NCBI GenBank assembly: GCA_013180625.2
Contig: SNVD02010473.1
Span: 3,348,001 to 3,412,000, forward strand
Source: Boswellia sacra
Lineage: Eukaryota; Streptophyta; Magnoliopsida; Sapindales; Burseraceae
Direction of reading: 5' to 3'
DNA: 64,000 bases
A model generated the notes under the pieces. That model did not search any database. It was not told the origin of the DNA and saw only the letters and a program-made list of their open reading frames with translations. This document shows positions 46,452 to 59,260 of this stretch, piece by piece. Numbering within the stretch: position 1 is the stretch's first letter; each line of letters starts with the position of its first letter. The position numbers were made by a program, and so were the translations under genes.

Positions 46452-49400
46452 TCATTTTCTCTTCAACATTTCCAGCAAGAAATCATTCCATGTGTCAATC
46501 GGTCCAGGCAAGCACCAATGCACACAGTCATTGTACAATGATACATTTGCATTAGGCAAGTGCCCATATCTACTTGGATGACCGTCTGGTCTCAGCAGTG
46601 TAGCTTGTGTTGTGTCAAGTAACCTAAACTTCTTCCCTCTCTTTCTCCCTTCCCTCTCAGCAATCTTGAATTCTTCCAACTGAATCCTGTGAAGCTCGAA
46701 GTTATCACCCTCCAATCTTGTCTCATGTCTCCCGAAAGGCTTTTTTCTCAGACAATTCCCACCTGCATCCCACCTTCCATTTTCGAAATGAGATGGTGCA
46801 AAAGTCCTTAGAAATGTGATGCCCTTAAAATTTGGTATGCTATTAATGGCCCTAAAAGCCGTCCTGAAGGCCCTTCTGTACCCATAATGCATTGGCAAGT
46901 ATCTCACTTTGTCTAACGAGCAGTAAAGGCACCCAACTAGTTTGCTATTTTGGGAGTACATCGTTGGACGAAAGAACCAATGTCCTGCAGAGATGATGAT
47001 ATAATCAAAATCTTCTATTTTGGTTGTCCAATCTTCATCAAACTCATCCAGGTAGAGATTGAAGGGGCCTTTGTGGTCTGGGTCAGGGTCTACTTCTTTG
47101 GTCCTGACCAAATAGGGTGACCAAAATGTGGCCAGAGTGAAGTTGTAGGATGGGTATCTAAAGCGTTTGAATCTCACATCTGATGAGTATAACTCTGAAA
47201 TATCTATAGGATCCTCCACCACCTGACCAAAATGCCAAAATTATATGATTATAAGACATAAATCTTCATCCATAGCCACAAAAAACTTGGATATTAAGAA
47301 TTATCTTCATCCATAGCCAAATAGGGGTAATAGGTATTAACTACTTTTGTGGGAAATTAATTTTTACTATATATAATTTAATTGATTTGATTAGTTACTA
47401 ATTTAATCTAACAATATCTAATATTGAAAGGTATTGGTTTATTAACCCCATGTTTAGCTTAATCAATTAATAATCTGATGTAATTGCGGAAAGAATTAAT
47501 TATTTATTCATAGATTCTAGGAAAATTAATTTTTATTACTGATTGATTTAATGTCATATCATCTTAGATAGGAAGGAATTAAGTTATTCACCTATTTCTA
47601 ACATAATCAAATTAATAAATATTATTAGAGAAAATTGATTTCTACCATTTATGTAATATATATATATCTCTTAATAATTTTAACCAAATATATATGAGAA
47701 GTAATGTACATCTACACTTTAATTTGGATAGTTAATTTTCAATTTAACGTACTTATATAGTTATCAACTTCCATAATAAATGTGATTACTTATCATTAAT
47801 TTAGTATAAACTTATATCTAATCGTCAATGTGATATGAACTTGTGTTATATTAGGGAATCATTGTACCTGTTATTGAAATTGGAATGAAGAATTACTATT
47901 AATAATTATGATATTTAAATACTAAATAACTAAAATTTTTTAATTTAAATAAAATTAACTAAATTTATAACTAGTGAACCGGGTATACATGCTTCTTATA
48001 AATCAAATTGTATGCATGAGTTTATATATATAATTTGTAAGAGTAGCATTAATATCACAAACAACATATTAAAGCATTTAATGGACTTGAACATTTTATG
48101 GAGCTGAGACAATTTCCGGAGAGCAATTCCGTGTTTTGGGTGGTGTTATAAGATTTTGCCGACTCCTCTATCCCTATGGTTGATTTGACCGTACTAGTTT
48201 GTTAAATTAACTAAGCAAGAAGTAAGTCATGATCTACTAATTAAGGATCAAAAAAAGAAAACAAAGGAATAATTTTTTTTTTAGAAACAATAATAGTAAA
48301 TTAAAATTGAGATGAGAGATAATAGATGGAGGCTAGCTTGCTTACCCTAGAGAGGAGGCACATCAATGATTGCATTTGGTTTCTAGCCACAGAGTCTCCA
48401 ATGAAGGCAAGAGACTTTCCTCTAACAATCTTCAGGAACTGAGCAGGGTCAAAAATAGGCAGCTCACATTCATCTGGTTTCCATCTCCATTTCATGAAGT
48501 CTGTATCTGGCCTTCCAAATTTCATGCAGTTCTGGTGTTCATGTATGGAATTACATGTTAAATTAGTGTAATATGGTGCTTCAGGATTTGGCACCCATTC
48601 TCCGCTAAATATATCACATTTCTGATTCCTTCCAACTTTTTTCTTTGATGATGAATCTTCTACTAATTTAGAATCATGTTTCTCCCTTCCAACTTTTTTC
48701 CTTGATGATGAATCTTCTACTAATTTAGAATCATGTTTTACCCTTCCAACTTTTTTCATTGATGATGAATCTTCTACCAATTTAGAATCATGTTTCTCCC
48801 TTCCTCCTTTTTTCGTTGATGAAGAATCTTCCACCAATTTAGAATCATGTTTCTCCCTTCCACCTTCTCTCCTTGATGATGAATCTTCAACCAATTTAGA
48901 ATCATGTTTCTTCCTTCCACCTTTTCTCCTTCTTGACGAATCTTCAACCAATTTAGAATCATGTTTCTCACTTCCACCTTTTTTCCTCGATGAGGAATTT
49001 TCTACTAATGTAGAATCATGTTTCTCCCTTCCAACGTCTTTCCTTGATGATGAACCAACTTTTTTCCTTGATGATGAATCTTCTACTAATTTTAAATCGT
49101 ATTTCTCCCTTCCATCTTTTTTCCTTGATGATGAAGAATCTTCTACTAATATAAGATCATATTTCTCCCTTTCATCTTTTTTCCTTGATGATGAATCTTC
49201 TACTAATTTAGAATCATTTTTCTCCCCTATTCCAACTTTTTTCGTTGATGATGAATCTGCTGCTAGTTTAGAAACATTTGATGCAGAAGTTGACTCGTAA
49301 TCAGAATAAATTTTTGGAAAAAAAATAAGGTTACCTGAAATTTTTGATTCAAAAATAGGATCATCTGGTAAAGGGTACTCAAGAGAAATGAGTGCAAGAA

Positions 49401-49488
49401 AAACCAACGTGAAAATTATCAATAGAACTATTCTTGGCGGTCTTTGTACTGATTGGTTTCTGGTAAAATGAGGCACCTGAAGCTTCAT
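46452..49488 (-). CDS. TBL19-like: TBL-7: TBL19-like O-acetyltransferase, subtype B, with expanded repeat stem
   Basis: Exons 48346-49488 and 46452-47222 with a 1123-bp phase-0 intron (AGG/GTAAGC, GTCAG/GTG) give 637 residues, about 200 more than its relatives. Membrane anchor at about 20-38 ([17 protein letters not shown]). Residues about 73-287 are about eleven copies of a 19-residue unit, consensus [19 protein letters not shown], very polar and rich in Lys, Glu, Asp and Ser. The enzyme part follows unchanged: [34 protein letters not shown] with Ser366, [37 protein letters not shown] with Asp613 and His616. The repeat thus lengthens only the stem between membrane and catalytic domain. The reading frame is kept through all units, which argues for a working gene. 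Confidence 0.9.
48628..49272 (-). repeat. 57-bp coding minisatellite in TBL-7 exon 1
   Basis: Eleven units of 57 bp, plus one short duplicated piece near 49040-49060 (GSSSRKDVG), encode the 19-residue repeat. Units near the catalytic side (48.63-48.85 kb) are almost identical; those near the membrane side have drifted ([18 protein letters not shown]), so expansion was most recent on the catalytic side. All changes in unit number are multiples of three bases. Confidence 0.93.
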
Positions 49489-50061
49489 TTTCTTGAATTT
49501 GGAGAAAAAGAAAAGATATAGAATAGTAAATGTGCAATTTAAAAAACATTAAAGCTCTGAGTTATAAATGGTTGATGAGGAGAGGCCGAAAAGAGCAATT
49601 TGATGCGTAAAACTATTTACTTATTTATGAAGATTATTTGGCTGGCAATGGCATACATACTACGCACAGCTAATGTCGATGCTAAAACAAGAAATAAACA
49701 ATTGATAAAATCAGAAAATTTAATAAGATGGCATTGGCCCTGCCACGTTTCTACTATTAATCTTGATTCTAAAATAAGAATTAAACAATTATATCAGAAT
49801 ATATAATAAGACGGCATTGTCTTTATTAGCACTAATCTCTATGCTAAATCAAGCAACAAACAATAGAACTCAGAAAATATAGTAAGATATATAGATAGAC
49901 CAACCTAAAAGGTGTGCTGAAATTGTAAGAACTTGCTTGGATTTCAGTGTGTCATTAGTAGCAAAGCTAAAGTTTCTTGGCTGGCTGGCCGGCACGGGTT
50001 AGCTAGCAGTTCCATGGCTGCCATTTTTGACTTGTCATGGAAGGATAATTAAATCTTCTTC

Positions 50062-50084
50062 TATATATATATATATATATATAT
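50062..50084. repeat. (TA)n microsatellite
   Basis: About 11 TA units upstream of TBL-7. Confidence 0.9.
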
Positions 50085-50689
50085 CAACTGGATCGTTGAG
50101 AGATATTGAGTTGAATTTCGGCTTAGTACTCCCAGCAGGGCTATCACATGGACATGACTTTGTCGATTCGTTAGGCTTTGGAATCACATTTCGGTGGGAT
50201 TCGAGGGATTTCATTAATTTCCCTAATAAAATCCCTTCTTTAAAGAGTAATCTAATTTAATTTAGCTAATGATAAAAATAAATGTAATCATAATAAAAAT
50301 AAAACTCATTTACAATAAGATAATTACAGTATAAATAAAATCTAAAATTTGATTATTACTATATGTGACCATTTCATCGATCATTACTATATATAAAATC
50401 TTCTATTAACGATTCATATACACTATAAAATTAATAAGAGAGAATTATAAATATAAACATAAATTAGGAGATATAATTGAAAATTATATCTAATGTCCTT
50501 AATAAATGCATGGAATTTCTTTTAGTTATTTAAATTTTTAATTTGATATTTAGGGTTTCATATGCTTAAATCTTGAGTTTTGTAATGTTTTTTATTGTTA
50601 AAAGTGTTTGTAGTTGGTGAAATTGCTTTAAAAATTATTGAAAAATGACTAATTTTGTTGAAAATGATGAAAGTTGAAGTCGAAGCACG

Positions 50690-50870
50690 TCAAACACGAT
50701 TTCGTCAAGTGTTGAATGTTTGTTGTTGAGTGTCGAATGTCTGTTTTCATATGTCGGATGTCGAATATTTGTTTGTCAAGTGTTCGAAGACTGTTGTCAG
50801 ATATCAATTGCCTAGTGTTGGATTCGTTATCGAGTGTTGGATTCCTTGTCCATTGTCTTATATTGAATTT
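50690..50870. repeat. Degenerate short tandem repeat
   Basis: Loose repetition of a TGTYGAATGTTTGTTNTCA-like word about eight times. The minus-strand open frame over it (many Asp, Thr, Arg, His) is a product of the repeat and not a gene. Confidence 0.5.
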
Positions 50871-51771
50871 GATAAAAAAGATAGTGAAGTAATTTTTATT
50901 CGAAAATGGGTATGACATTTAAATTTTTTAAAAATGGTCAATTTTGCAACTCGCCTCTTAATTTAGGTTATTTTATAATTTGCTCAATTAATAATGGTCA
51001 ACCACAAGTTTTTTTTTTTTTAATAACAATAATTAATAAAGTTGCACCGGAGAAAAAAAGTAAAAAAGCGAAAGCTAGCTAGCAAACATTGGTCGTTCAT
51101 TAGCTTTTTATTTATGGCATCATTTCTCTCTCTAAAGGATTAAAAGTTTAATTAGTAAACTCTCACTAAGAATCCTTTTAGCTTCATATTCAATGAATAA
51201 ATTATAAAACGCATATTGTGGCCTGTGGGGCCATATTAACGATGCTGACATTCAATTATTGACTTATTACACCTTTGGAAATACGATAGTTGTTGCCGGC
51301 CGTTGGCGACACGGCAATGGCAGTAGTATTACCATAATACCATTTGTTAAATGTTTAACCTCTCTCGATGGTTGAACATCAGCCAAAAAGCCAACAATAT
51401 CACCGTGTTCCGATAGCGCCCACTAATCATTTCAGTGGTGGTGATGTCGCAGAACATGCTAAGTTGTGATAACCAATGATCTTTCTTTTATTTATTTAAT
51501 TTTTATTACTTTAAACATTATTAACTTATATATAATCATTAAATTTATTTGTTTATTTTTTTATTATGTTAATTTTTGATTTAAATATTAACTTATTTTT
51601 CTCATAGCAAAGCAATTTCAAACCGACACCTAAATAGGTTAAGAAAATTCTCCTCTTGTTTTTATTAATAAGTTCTCTTTTATATGATCAAATTCATTCA
51701 TTATGTACCGAATAAATACATGTAAATCAAATTGTAAGCATAAATAAAATAGATTGTAAGAAGGATTGAAT

Positions 51772-54700
51772 CTATCTAGGCTTCATTTTTCTGTCATCTG
51801 AATAAAGGCTCTCCTCAAATGATCTAATACCTTCCATCTTCAACATATCCAGCAAGAAATCGTTCCATGTGTCAATGGGTCCAGGCAAGCACCAGTGCAC
51901 ACAGTCATTGTACAATGTCACATTTTCATGAGGCCAGTGCCCATATCTACTTGGATGACCATCTGGTCTCAGCAGTGTAGCTTGTGTTGTGTCAAGTAAC
52001 CTAAACTTCTTCCCTCTCTTTCTCCCTTCTTCTTCAGCAATCTTGAATTCTTCCAATTGAATCATGTAAAGCTCCAAGTTAGTACCCTCCAGAGTTGTCT
52101 CATTGCTCCTGAATGGCTTTTGTCTCAAACAATTCCCGCCTTCATTCCACATTCCATTTTCGAAATGAGATGGTGCAAAAGTCCTTAGAAATGTTATTCC
52201 CTTAAAATTTGGTATGCTATTAATGGCCCTAAAAGCTGTCCTAAAGGCCTTTCTGTACCCATAATACATTTTCAAGTCTGTCACATTGTTTAACAGGCAG
52301 AAATGGCACCCAACCAGTTGGCTATTTTCATAGAACACCATTGGGCGAAAGAACCAATGCCCTGCAGAGAGGATGACATAATCGAATTCTTCTATTTGGG
52401 TTGTCCATTTTTCATCGAAATCATCAAGGTAGAGATTGAAGAGGCCTGTGTGCGTTGGTCCATTAGAGTCTGCTTCGTTGGCCCTGACCAAATGGGGTGT
52501 CCAAAACGTGGCCAGAGTGAAGTTGTAAGATGGGTATCTCCAACGTTTGAATCTCTCATCCGGTGTGTATGAAGCATCTACAGGATATTCCACCTGATCA
52601 AAATGCAAAAATTTCAAGATTACAAGACATGGATCTTCATCCATAGCCACAAATAGCTTACGAGAGAGAGAGAGACAAAGAAAATAGAGAAACGAGAAAA
52701 TAACCTAAATTAGGGGACTTCTTTGATAAATAACCTTCTATATAAAAATTTATATATTATGACTCTATTCAATATCCCACACTGTTAATATCCGACAAGT
52801 ATATCGGACAATTTTAATAATGTCTGACAGCATTCGACACTTAGATAGATGATTATGATATACAAAATTTTAGAGACAAAATTATTTTTATAATTTACAC
52901 TTAAATATGAGACATTTTTTAAAATTTTCCAAGAAAATGCATAACTCTATGATATTTCTAGTTTCGTGGCCAAGCCATCTATGGGCGCTTGTGTTATGGG
53001 TAAATTTTTCTTGCAGGTGGGCCTAAAAAACTATTAAGTAGACCATTTAAGGATGGCAACGAGTTGGGTTTGGAACACGTCCACTAAATCTCAAACTCAG
53101 ATCTGTTAAAAGGGGAAAATCGGAACTCAGACTCACACCACGTCTTCATTTATCTCAAACCTGTAATTAGGTTTGGTATACAGTTCGGTACTTATCTGCC
53201 TAAACCCAGACCAAGACCACCTATGAAAGTATTTAGATTTGTACATGTCCGATCTTAACTATGTTTGATTATATTTTTGTTTCATTTTTTTTCATACTAT
53301 ATATATTTCTATATATTTTATATTCAATATCAACCATATATCTTTTTTAAAATTTAACATCAATCATATATTCTCAAATCTAATTAAAAACAAAAAAAAA
53401 GCATAGATTCAGGTGATAGTTGGTAAACGGTTTAGTCACCGGAACACTCCTGAAAACAATTCTATAGATAAGCATCTGCATAATTAGAATATAAATTCAA
53501 TTTTATTACGTGGTGAGGTCGAGGTGCCCATGTTACTAAACTTGGGCACCACTATATTTGTCACAAAGTAATCATTCCATATTCTAGTAAGTGGCTTACT
53601 ATTAACTAACCATGATTGCTATTGGACAAAATTGGTTGCAGTGTCAAATGAAAAGAGTTTGACATAACCCAATCTGTCAGCATACTATTAGTTCATTTAT
53701 TTTCTATAGGAGAGAGGTCTCAATAATTTAATTGTTTATTAAACAGCTGGATTGTTGACCCTTTATATATATCTAGGTAAGGTGACTCCGTCAGACGTAA
53801 CACGCCATCGAGAAGCTTAGAAAAAGCAAACTAAATAAATAATTAAAAGAGAGCAAGATTTTCTCTTTTCCTCTTCAAAATTCTATTCAATTAATAATAT
53901 TTATTATTCTAGATTGTATTCAAGACATGTTATTAGTATTATTATTGTTTTTACACTAAAAAAAATCTCTAGTACCCTTTCCTTGTTGAATTTTAAATTA
54001 GGTCTTTGTAAAACTCGAATTGGATTTATTCTGAATCATTCAAACATCTTTAAAGTGTTTATTTTTAGGTTAGAACTGATTCTCAAACAATTTCATCTTA
54101 AGTTCTTAACAGTAAAAAATAAAATAACACAGTTTAAAAATTATTAAAAACTAAATGTAAAATAAAAAGGGCAGTGCTAGCAACACACGCATGCTATGTG
54201 CCATGCATATTAAAATTTCCAAAAAAAGAAAAAAAAGAGAAGAGAGAGAACAACTCAGATTAACAATTGATTCTTTAATTTAAAGTTGTAGTAGAGGTAT
54301 GCAGTGCACGAGGTAAAATTGAAGATTCCACTGAGTGCCACTCCATTATTTCACCTAATCTTTGATTTACATATCGGCTTAGGTAAACCAACTCCCCTTA
54401 TAATTGATTTCATTTGTACTAATAGTTCGTTAAACTATGCAAAAAGCGAGATGTGTACTAATTGAGGATCAAAATGAGAAACCAAAACAATCTTTTTTTT
54501 TTTTGTACAAAATAATTAATTATAGTCGTAAAATTCAGATGATAGAAGAGGCAAGGCTTGCTTACCCTGGAGAGGAGGCATATCAATGACTGCATTTGGT
54601 TTCTGGCCACAGAGTCTCCAACAAAGGCAAGTGATTTTCCTCTAACAATCATCAGGAACTGAGCAGGGTTGAACACAGGCAGCTCACACCCATCTGGTTT

Positions 54701-55087
54701 CCATCTCCATTTCATGAAGTCTGTGTCTGGTCTTCCATACTTCATGCAGTTCTGGTGCTCATGTATGGCCCAACATGTTTTGTTAGTGTAATATGGTGCT
54801 TCAGGATTTGGCACCCATTCTCCAGTGAATATATCACATTTCTCGGTTCCAAAATTTTCGCTTGTTGATAACGAGTCTTCTTCTTTCGAATGATCATATG
54901 ATGAAGAAGATGATGACTGATCATCAGGAGAACTTTTTACAGCAAAAATAGGGTTTCCTGGTAGACGGCACTGAAGAGAAATGATTGCAAGAAGAATTAA
55001 AGTGAAGGTTATCACCAGAACTATTTTTGGTGTTCTTTGTACGGAATGGTTTTTGGAAAAGGGAAGCTCCATGGCCTGAAGCTTCAT
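51772..55087 (-). CDS. TBL19-like: TBL-8: TBL19-like O-acetyltransferase, subtype B, intact
   Basis: Exons 54566-55087 and 51772-52593 with a 1972-bp phase-0 intron (AGG/GTAAGC, ATCAG/GTG) give 447 residues. Start chosen at [14 protein letters not shown] to match TBL-4; two in-frame Mets lie 2 and 9 codons upstream. Anchor at about 22-42 ([17 protein letters not shown]), Ser-rich stem ([20 protein letters not shown]), [33 protein letters not shown] with Ser159, [37 protein letters not shown] with Asp404 and His407. All family key residues are present. Gene, intron and both flanks are duplicated relative to TBL-4. Confidence 0.92.
53020..53270. repeat. Possible dispersed-repeat fragment in the TBL-8 intron
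   Basis: GGATGGCAACGAGTTGGGTT and the following CTCAAACTCAGA/AAACCCAGACC pattern resemble a degraded plant dispersed repeat. It is not present in the TBL-4 intron and partly explains the longer intron. Weak evidence. Confidence 0.3.
53405..53730. repeat. Intron segment shared by TBL-8 and TBL-4
   Basis: Counterpart of 33836-34330; landmarks GATAGTTGGTAAACGGTTTA, GTGGTGAGGTCGAGG, TGACATAACCCAATCTGTCA. Confidence 0.7.
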
Positions 55088-55169
55088 TTTCATGAATTTT
55101 GAGAGAAAAAACAAAAGTGAGAGAATATGTAGAAGATGTGCAACGAAAGAGACCTCAAAGCTTTCAGGT

Positions 55170-55176
55170 ATATATG
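55170..55176 (-). promoter_or_regulatory. Putative TATA box of TBL-8
   Basis: Minus strand ATATATA about 85 bp before the start. TBL-4 has a TATTTATA motif at the equivalent position (about 35690-35705). Weak. Confidence 0.3.
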
Positions 55177-57654
55177 GACGAATAGAAGAGGTTGAGAGAA
55201 CAATTTGGTGGGGAAATATTTACGTGTAATATGAAGATTTGGTTGGCATTGACTCTATTACTATGGCTGGTCTATCTTGATGCTAAAACAAGAAATGAAA
55301 AACAATGAAATCAAAATATATAATAAGATCGATGGACCACCAAAAGTTGATGTGAAATTGTGAGACGTTAATGCTTGGATTTTAGTGGTTTATTGGCAGC
55401 AAAGCTAGAGTTCTTGGCTGGCCAGTTGGGTAACTACTAGTTAATTCCATGGCCACACAGTTTTTGATCTGTCATGATATTGGAAGGAAGGCTAGCTATT
55501 TGAATCTTCTTAAGCTTTGGTGACCCTTTAACTAGTATACAATTTTATATCAACAATTCATGTGTGAAATAAATGGTCACGGCCGAGTGCATGACAAGAA
55601 TTTGTCAAATTTTGAATGATTGTTTCATGAATTATTATTGTCAAATTAAAAATAATGTGATTTGAGCTGATTGTGTATATGCAGGACACGTAAGCCAGGT
55701 GCTTGATCATAGAATAAACGTTGAACAAGTTAGAGATGCTTCTCCACAACTACTAAATATGAAAGCTTTTGCTTACCGATAACTTGTGGGCGTTGCCAGA
55801 ATTGAAATCTAGAAAATGCCAGCCAATGGGTCGTTTGAGCAAATATCTCTCTACGAATTAATATTATAATTTGACATGAAAGTTAACTTGAGAGTTACAT
55901 CTATATAAATATAGAGAGACCTCGTAACTTTGACATTACTTTCAGGTTTTGATTTCCTGGTAAGTAGTTGTATGAAAGCAAAATATTCAAAGACTTCATT
56001 TTACACTTACTGTTATTTATATCGAAGGACATATCTAATCCAGAAGTGACATAGTGCAGCCAGCCAGCGAGCTTCAAATGACAAAATCAACTTGTTAGTG
56101 TTGCTCGTATATTGTCCTTTTAACACGAAATTATACTTAGAAAGTGTATGACCGATCACTTCAACATCAATTACCTTTGGATTCTTTTTTTTAATTTAAT
56201 TTTACAATAACAGTCCTCTACAGGAGAAAAGTTAACAAAAAGTGAAAAGCTAGGTGAAAAGATGGTGATATGATTTTATAAATGTAAGATCGATGATTTT
56301 ATTAAAGGTTTTGAGTAACTTTCACTAATGAGAATCTTGCAAGCTTGCAGCAGCTTCATTTTCAATGAATGTAATGAATGTTCTGAGAGTGAGTGAAAAT
56401 GGCATATATTAACTTAATTATTATATTGCAAATTAAAATCATAACACTGTCTTATTATATTATTTATTTATTAATTTGTGTCCCATATTGAACGATAATG
56501 TTTTGTTTATATTAAGACACATAAATTGAATCATTGAAGAATAGTAAATTAAAATCCAAAGTTCTATTAAATATGCTAACATGTATTAAATTAGGAGATG
56601 TGTTAAAAAAAATTGACTACTATTCTAAAAAATTTAAGTATTATAATCACATTTGTAAAAGATCAATGATCTAATATTTATTTTATTTTATTATTACTGA
56701 TCTACAAATCTTTTTAGGCTCTTAAACATTAGCGATCATAGCAACAAAACACATATATACTATTAAGAGCTAAAAACTGGCAGCAAAAAAACATAGGCAT
56801 ATTATCAGTCTGTCCAATGTAATTATGATATTTGAATTTTTAGTTATTTGGTCACTTTTCAAACACTCCCTTTAATTGGGGTCCTTTTTTTCATAATTGT
56901 TTCAATTATTAACTGTAAAATTAAAAGACATATGTGACATAGGAATCAATATAAATTAAGTTTCAATTTAGCCATAGTCCATTTGCGATGATATATATAA
57001 CACTTTACCCCAAATAAGAGAACAGATTAACTGCTGTATATGATAATTAGGCATCAAAATCAGAGCCACGAATCTCCCTTTACAACTCACAATGCTTCAA
57101 CCGTGATCCTCTGCTCAATCAGGATATATTTTGTTAATCAATTCATGGCCCAAAAATGTATTTTATGTATAATACAATTAACAATAAGCGGATTTTAATG
57201 CAATAAATTAATAAGATGGTTTTTCAAATTTAAAGCAACTAATGTATGATTTGATGTTTCGTCATTTAACTTCATGTCTTTTCTCCGGTACACATAATTG
57301 TTTTTCTTCCAACTCAATTTAACTTTCACTTTCGAATCTCATCATCAAATTAATTTTCCATCTGATCGAGCACTTGAAAAGGGAAATACACAATTTTTCA
57401 GGTTTTGCTGACAAAAGTTGCTCAGGGATGCATAGAAATCAAAATAATTTAATTAGATTAACTCATCTAGGCTAATCAACTGGGTATGGATGGATTGGAT
57501 GAAACTTGTCAAGACTGTATTTTTATGTTGCCATATCGACGCCTACGATATAAGTAATGACGTTTTAATTAATTACTTTGATGAGAAAATGACATGAATA
57601 TTTTTCTATTCGAATATTTTTAGGGAACTAATGATTGAATATTTTTATGTTGTC
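55177..57654. other. Intergenic DNA upstream of TBL-8
   Basis: 55200-55560 matches the TBL-4 upstream flank (TTGAATCTTCTTAAGCTTT, ATATGAAGATTTG). Beyond that is AT-rich DNA with no supported gene. Confidence 0.6.
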
Positions 57655-58503
57655 TTAAGGGCCTGTTTGTTTTATCCACTTATATCTAAATCTATTCAGA
57701 TTTAAGAGACTCAAACAATTTAGGTTGTTTGTTTTACAATCTAATCACTTATTTTCAGATGAAATTATCTTAATACAAAAAGTGAAATCTTATCACTTTT
57801 TTTCTCCTAATGTCTGAAAATTAAGAAATAACTAAATTACCCTTCTATAATCAAAATTATATCAGCAACTTTTGCTGCTCCTAACCCCATTCGCGAAAAC
57901 TTCTCAGATGCCCACTCTCGTCAAGGAAAGCTGAACGAGAGAGAGAGAGAATAAAAGGTGAAGAGAGAGGAAAGATAATTTCGTAGGAAAGGGGGAGGCG
58001 GGGCAGGCGTGGGGGTGGTTTTGTTGGAGAGAGGAAAATATTTTTTAAATTTTAATTAGAGATAAAAATCATTTAAAATTGATGAAGAAACAAATAAATA
58101 AGAAAAAATAATTTTAGTTAAAATAACTAATTTAAGAAAAGGTTTGGTTAATGATTGAAAAAGAATAAATTTAAATAAAATAAAATTAATTAGAAATTTA
58201 CACTAAATTTAATAATTTAAAAATATAATTAATAAATATTAAATATATAGTTATTGATAATTTTGTTTAATTTTATTGATTATCAAATTTTTAAATAATT
58301 GTAACAAATATAATATAAATATTTTATGTTTTCTATTAAAAGGGTAAAAAAGTCACATTGAAATTAAATATTTACTTACTACTTTTTTTTAAGTGATATC
58401 TAAAAGTGCAAACAAACAACTTATTAAATGTATTAAATTAAGCTCTATTAAGTATTTAGATCTTAAAAGTGTTAAGTGATTGAAACAAACACCACCTTAG
58501 TCA
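57655..58503. mobile_element. Non-autonomous hAT-like element
   Basis: Begins TTAAGGGCCTGTTTGTTTTA and ends as an imperfect inverted repeat (read inward CTAAGGTGGTGTTTGTTTCA). The following sub-terminal CACTTA words also match. The GCCTGTTTGTTT-type end is common in plant hAT MITEs. About 850 bp with no transposase. It sits inside DNA that is uninterrupted in the duplicated copy near 37.1 kb. Confidence 0.6.
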
Positions 58504-59260
58504 TGATTTGATACATATGCTAAATTTGTTAAATAGATATTCCAACTTCTTACTTCTAAACAATATGGTAGTTAACTTTGTATAGCTACATATACAAATC
58601 AACTATCTTATCAATTCTATTCTTCTTTTATATATACATAAATCTTATTATTATAAACGTACATACATATAATTATCTTTTAACGAAAATATATAATTGC
58701 ATTATAAATGGGGATCCACATGTCCACATATATGTCCCAAGAAACATAATATAAAATAAAGAATTTGTCTCTTTATTGATATAATATTAATCATGTCTTA
58801 ATTATATAAGTTGGTAGGACATTACAATCATGCATGTGCTTAATGAATATTCTAATTGGCTGAAAAAAATAGGTTGCCTTTTCATTATCATAAACAACCA
58901 AAATCTTCTATCTTCTTAATTATATTTATATTTATATGATTTTCGTAGTATAATGTGCTCAATTAGCTGCCTTTGTCAATCGTAATGTCATCCTATGTGA
59001 AAAGTAGAGTGACATGATGTATCTTTCTCGTATGCTTATATAATTTGAACCTCAAGTGCTTCTATTATTGCGAGTTAGAACAGGAACAGGAATTAAATTC
59101 TATTAGGCTATCAATGTCAATCAATCACTTTTATGATTAAACCGTTGCTTGCTTAGTTAAACTAATCACCATTACATAAAACTTTAATAAATGGTGCTAT
59201 AAAAGCAATTTTTATTATATGTTTTAAATTGGTTGTTTATGTAGATTTGTGTCAGTCGAT
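58504..59260. repeat. A-type 3'-flank module, copy 3 (orphan, right end of the array)
   Basis: 58504-58620 matches about 37128-37225 and 58700-59260 matches 37640-38150 and 40345-40820 (TTTGTCTCTTTATTGATATA, GTGCTCAATT, TCAAGTGCTTCTA, GTTGTTTATGTAGATTTGTG). In the other two copies a TBL gene follows to the right; here none does, so the gene was lost or never duplicated. Confidence 0.7.

Larger units (their letters stand above)
49489..51771. other. Intergenic region between TBL-7 and TBL-8
   Basis: The first 500 bp are the TBL-7 promoter side, similar in parts to upstream DNA of TBL-4 and TBL-8. Then follow a TA microsatellite and a degenerate repeat (listed separately) and AT-rich DNA. No supported gene. 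Confidence 0.6.

Noticed and set aside
48774..48977. Repetitive minus-strand frame with NMILNWLKI repeats
   Set aside because: Shifted frame of the TBL-7 coding minisatellite; the TBL frame joins anchor and catalytic domain and is the real one.
50649..50918. 89-codon minus-strand frame rich in Asp, Arg, Thr and His
   Set aside because: Produced by a degenerate short tandem repeat.
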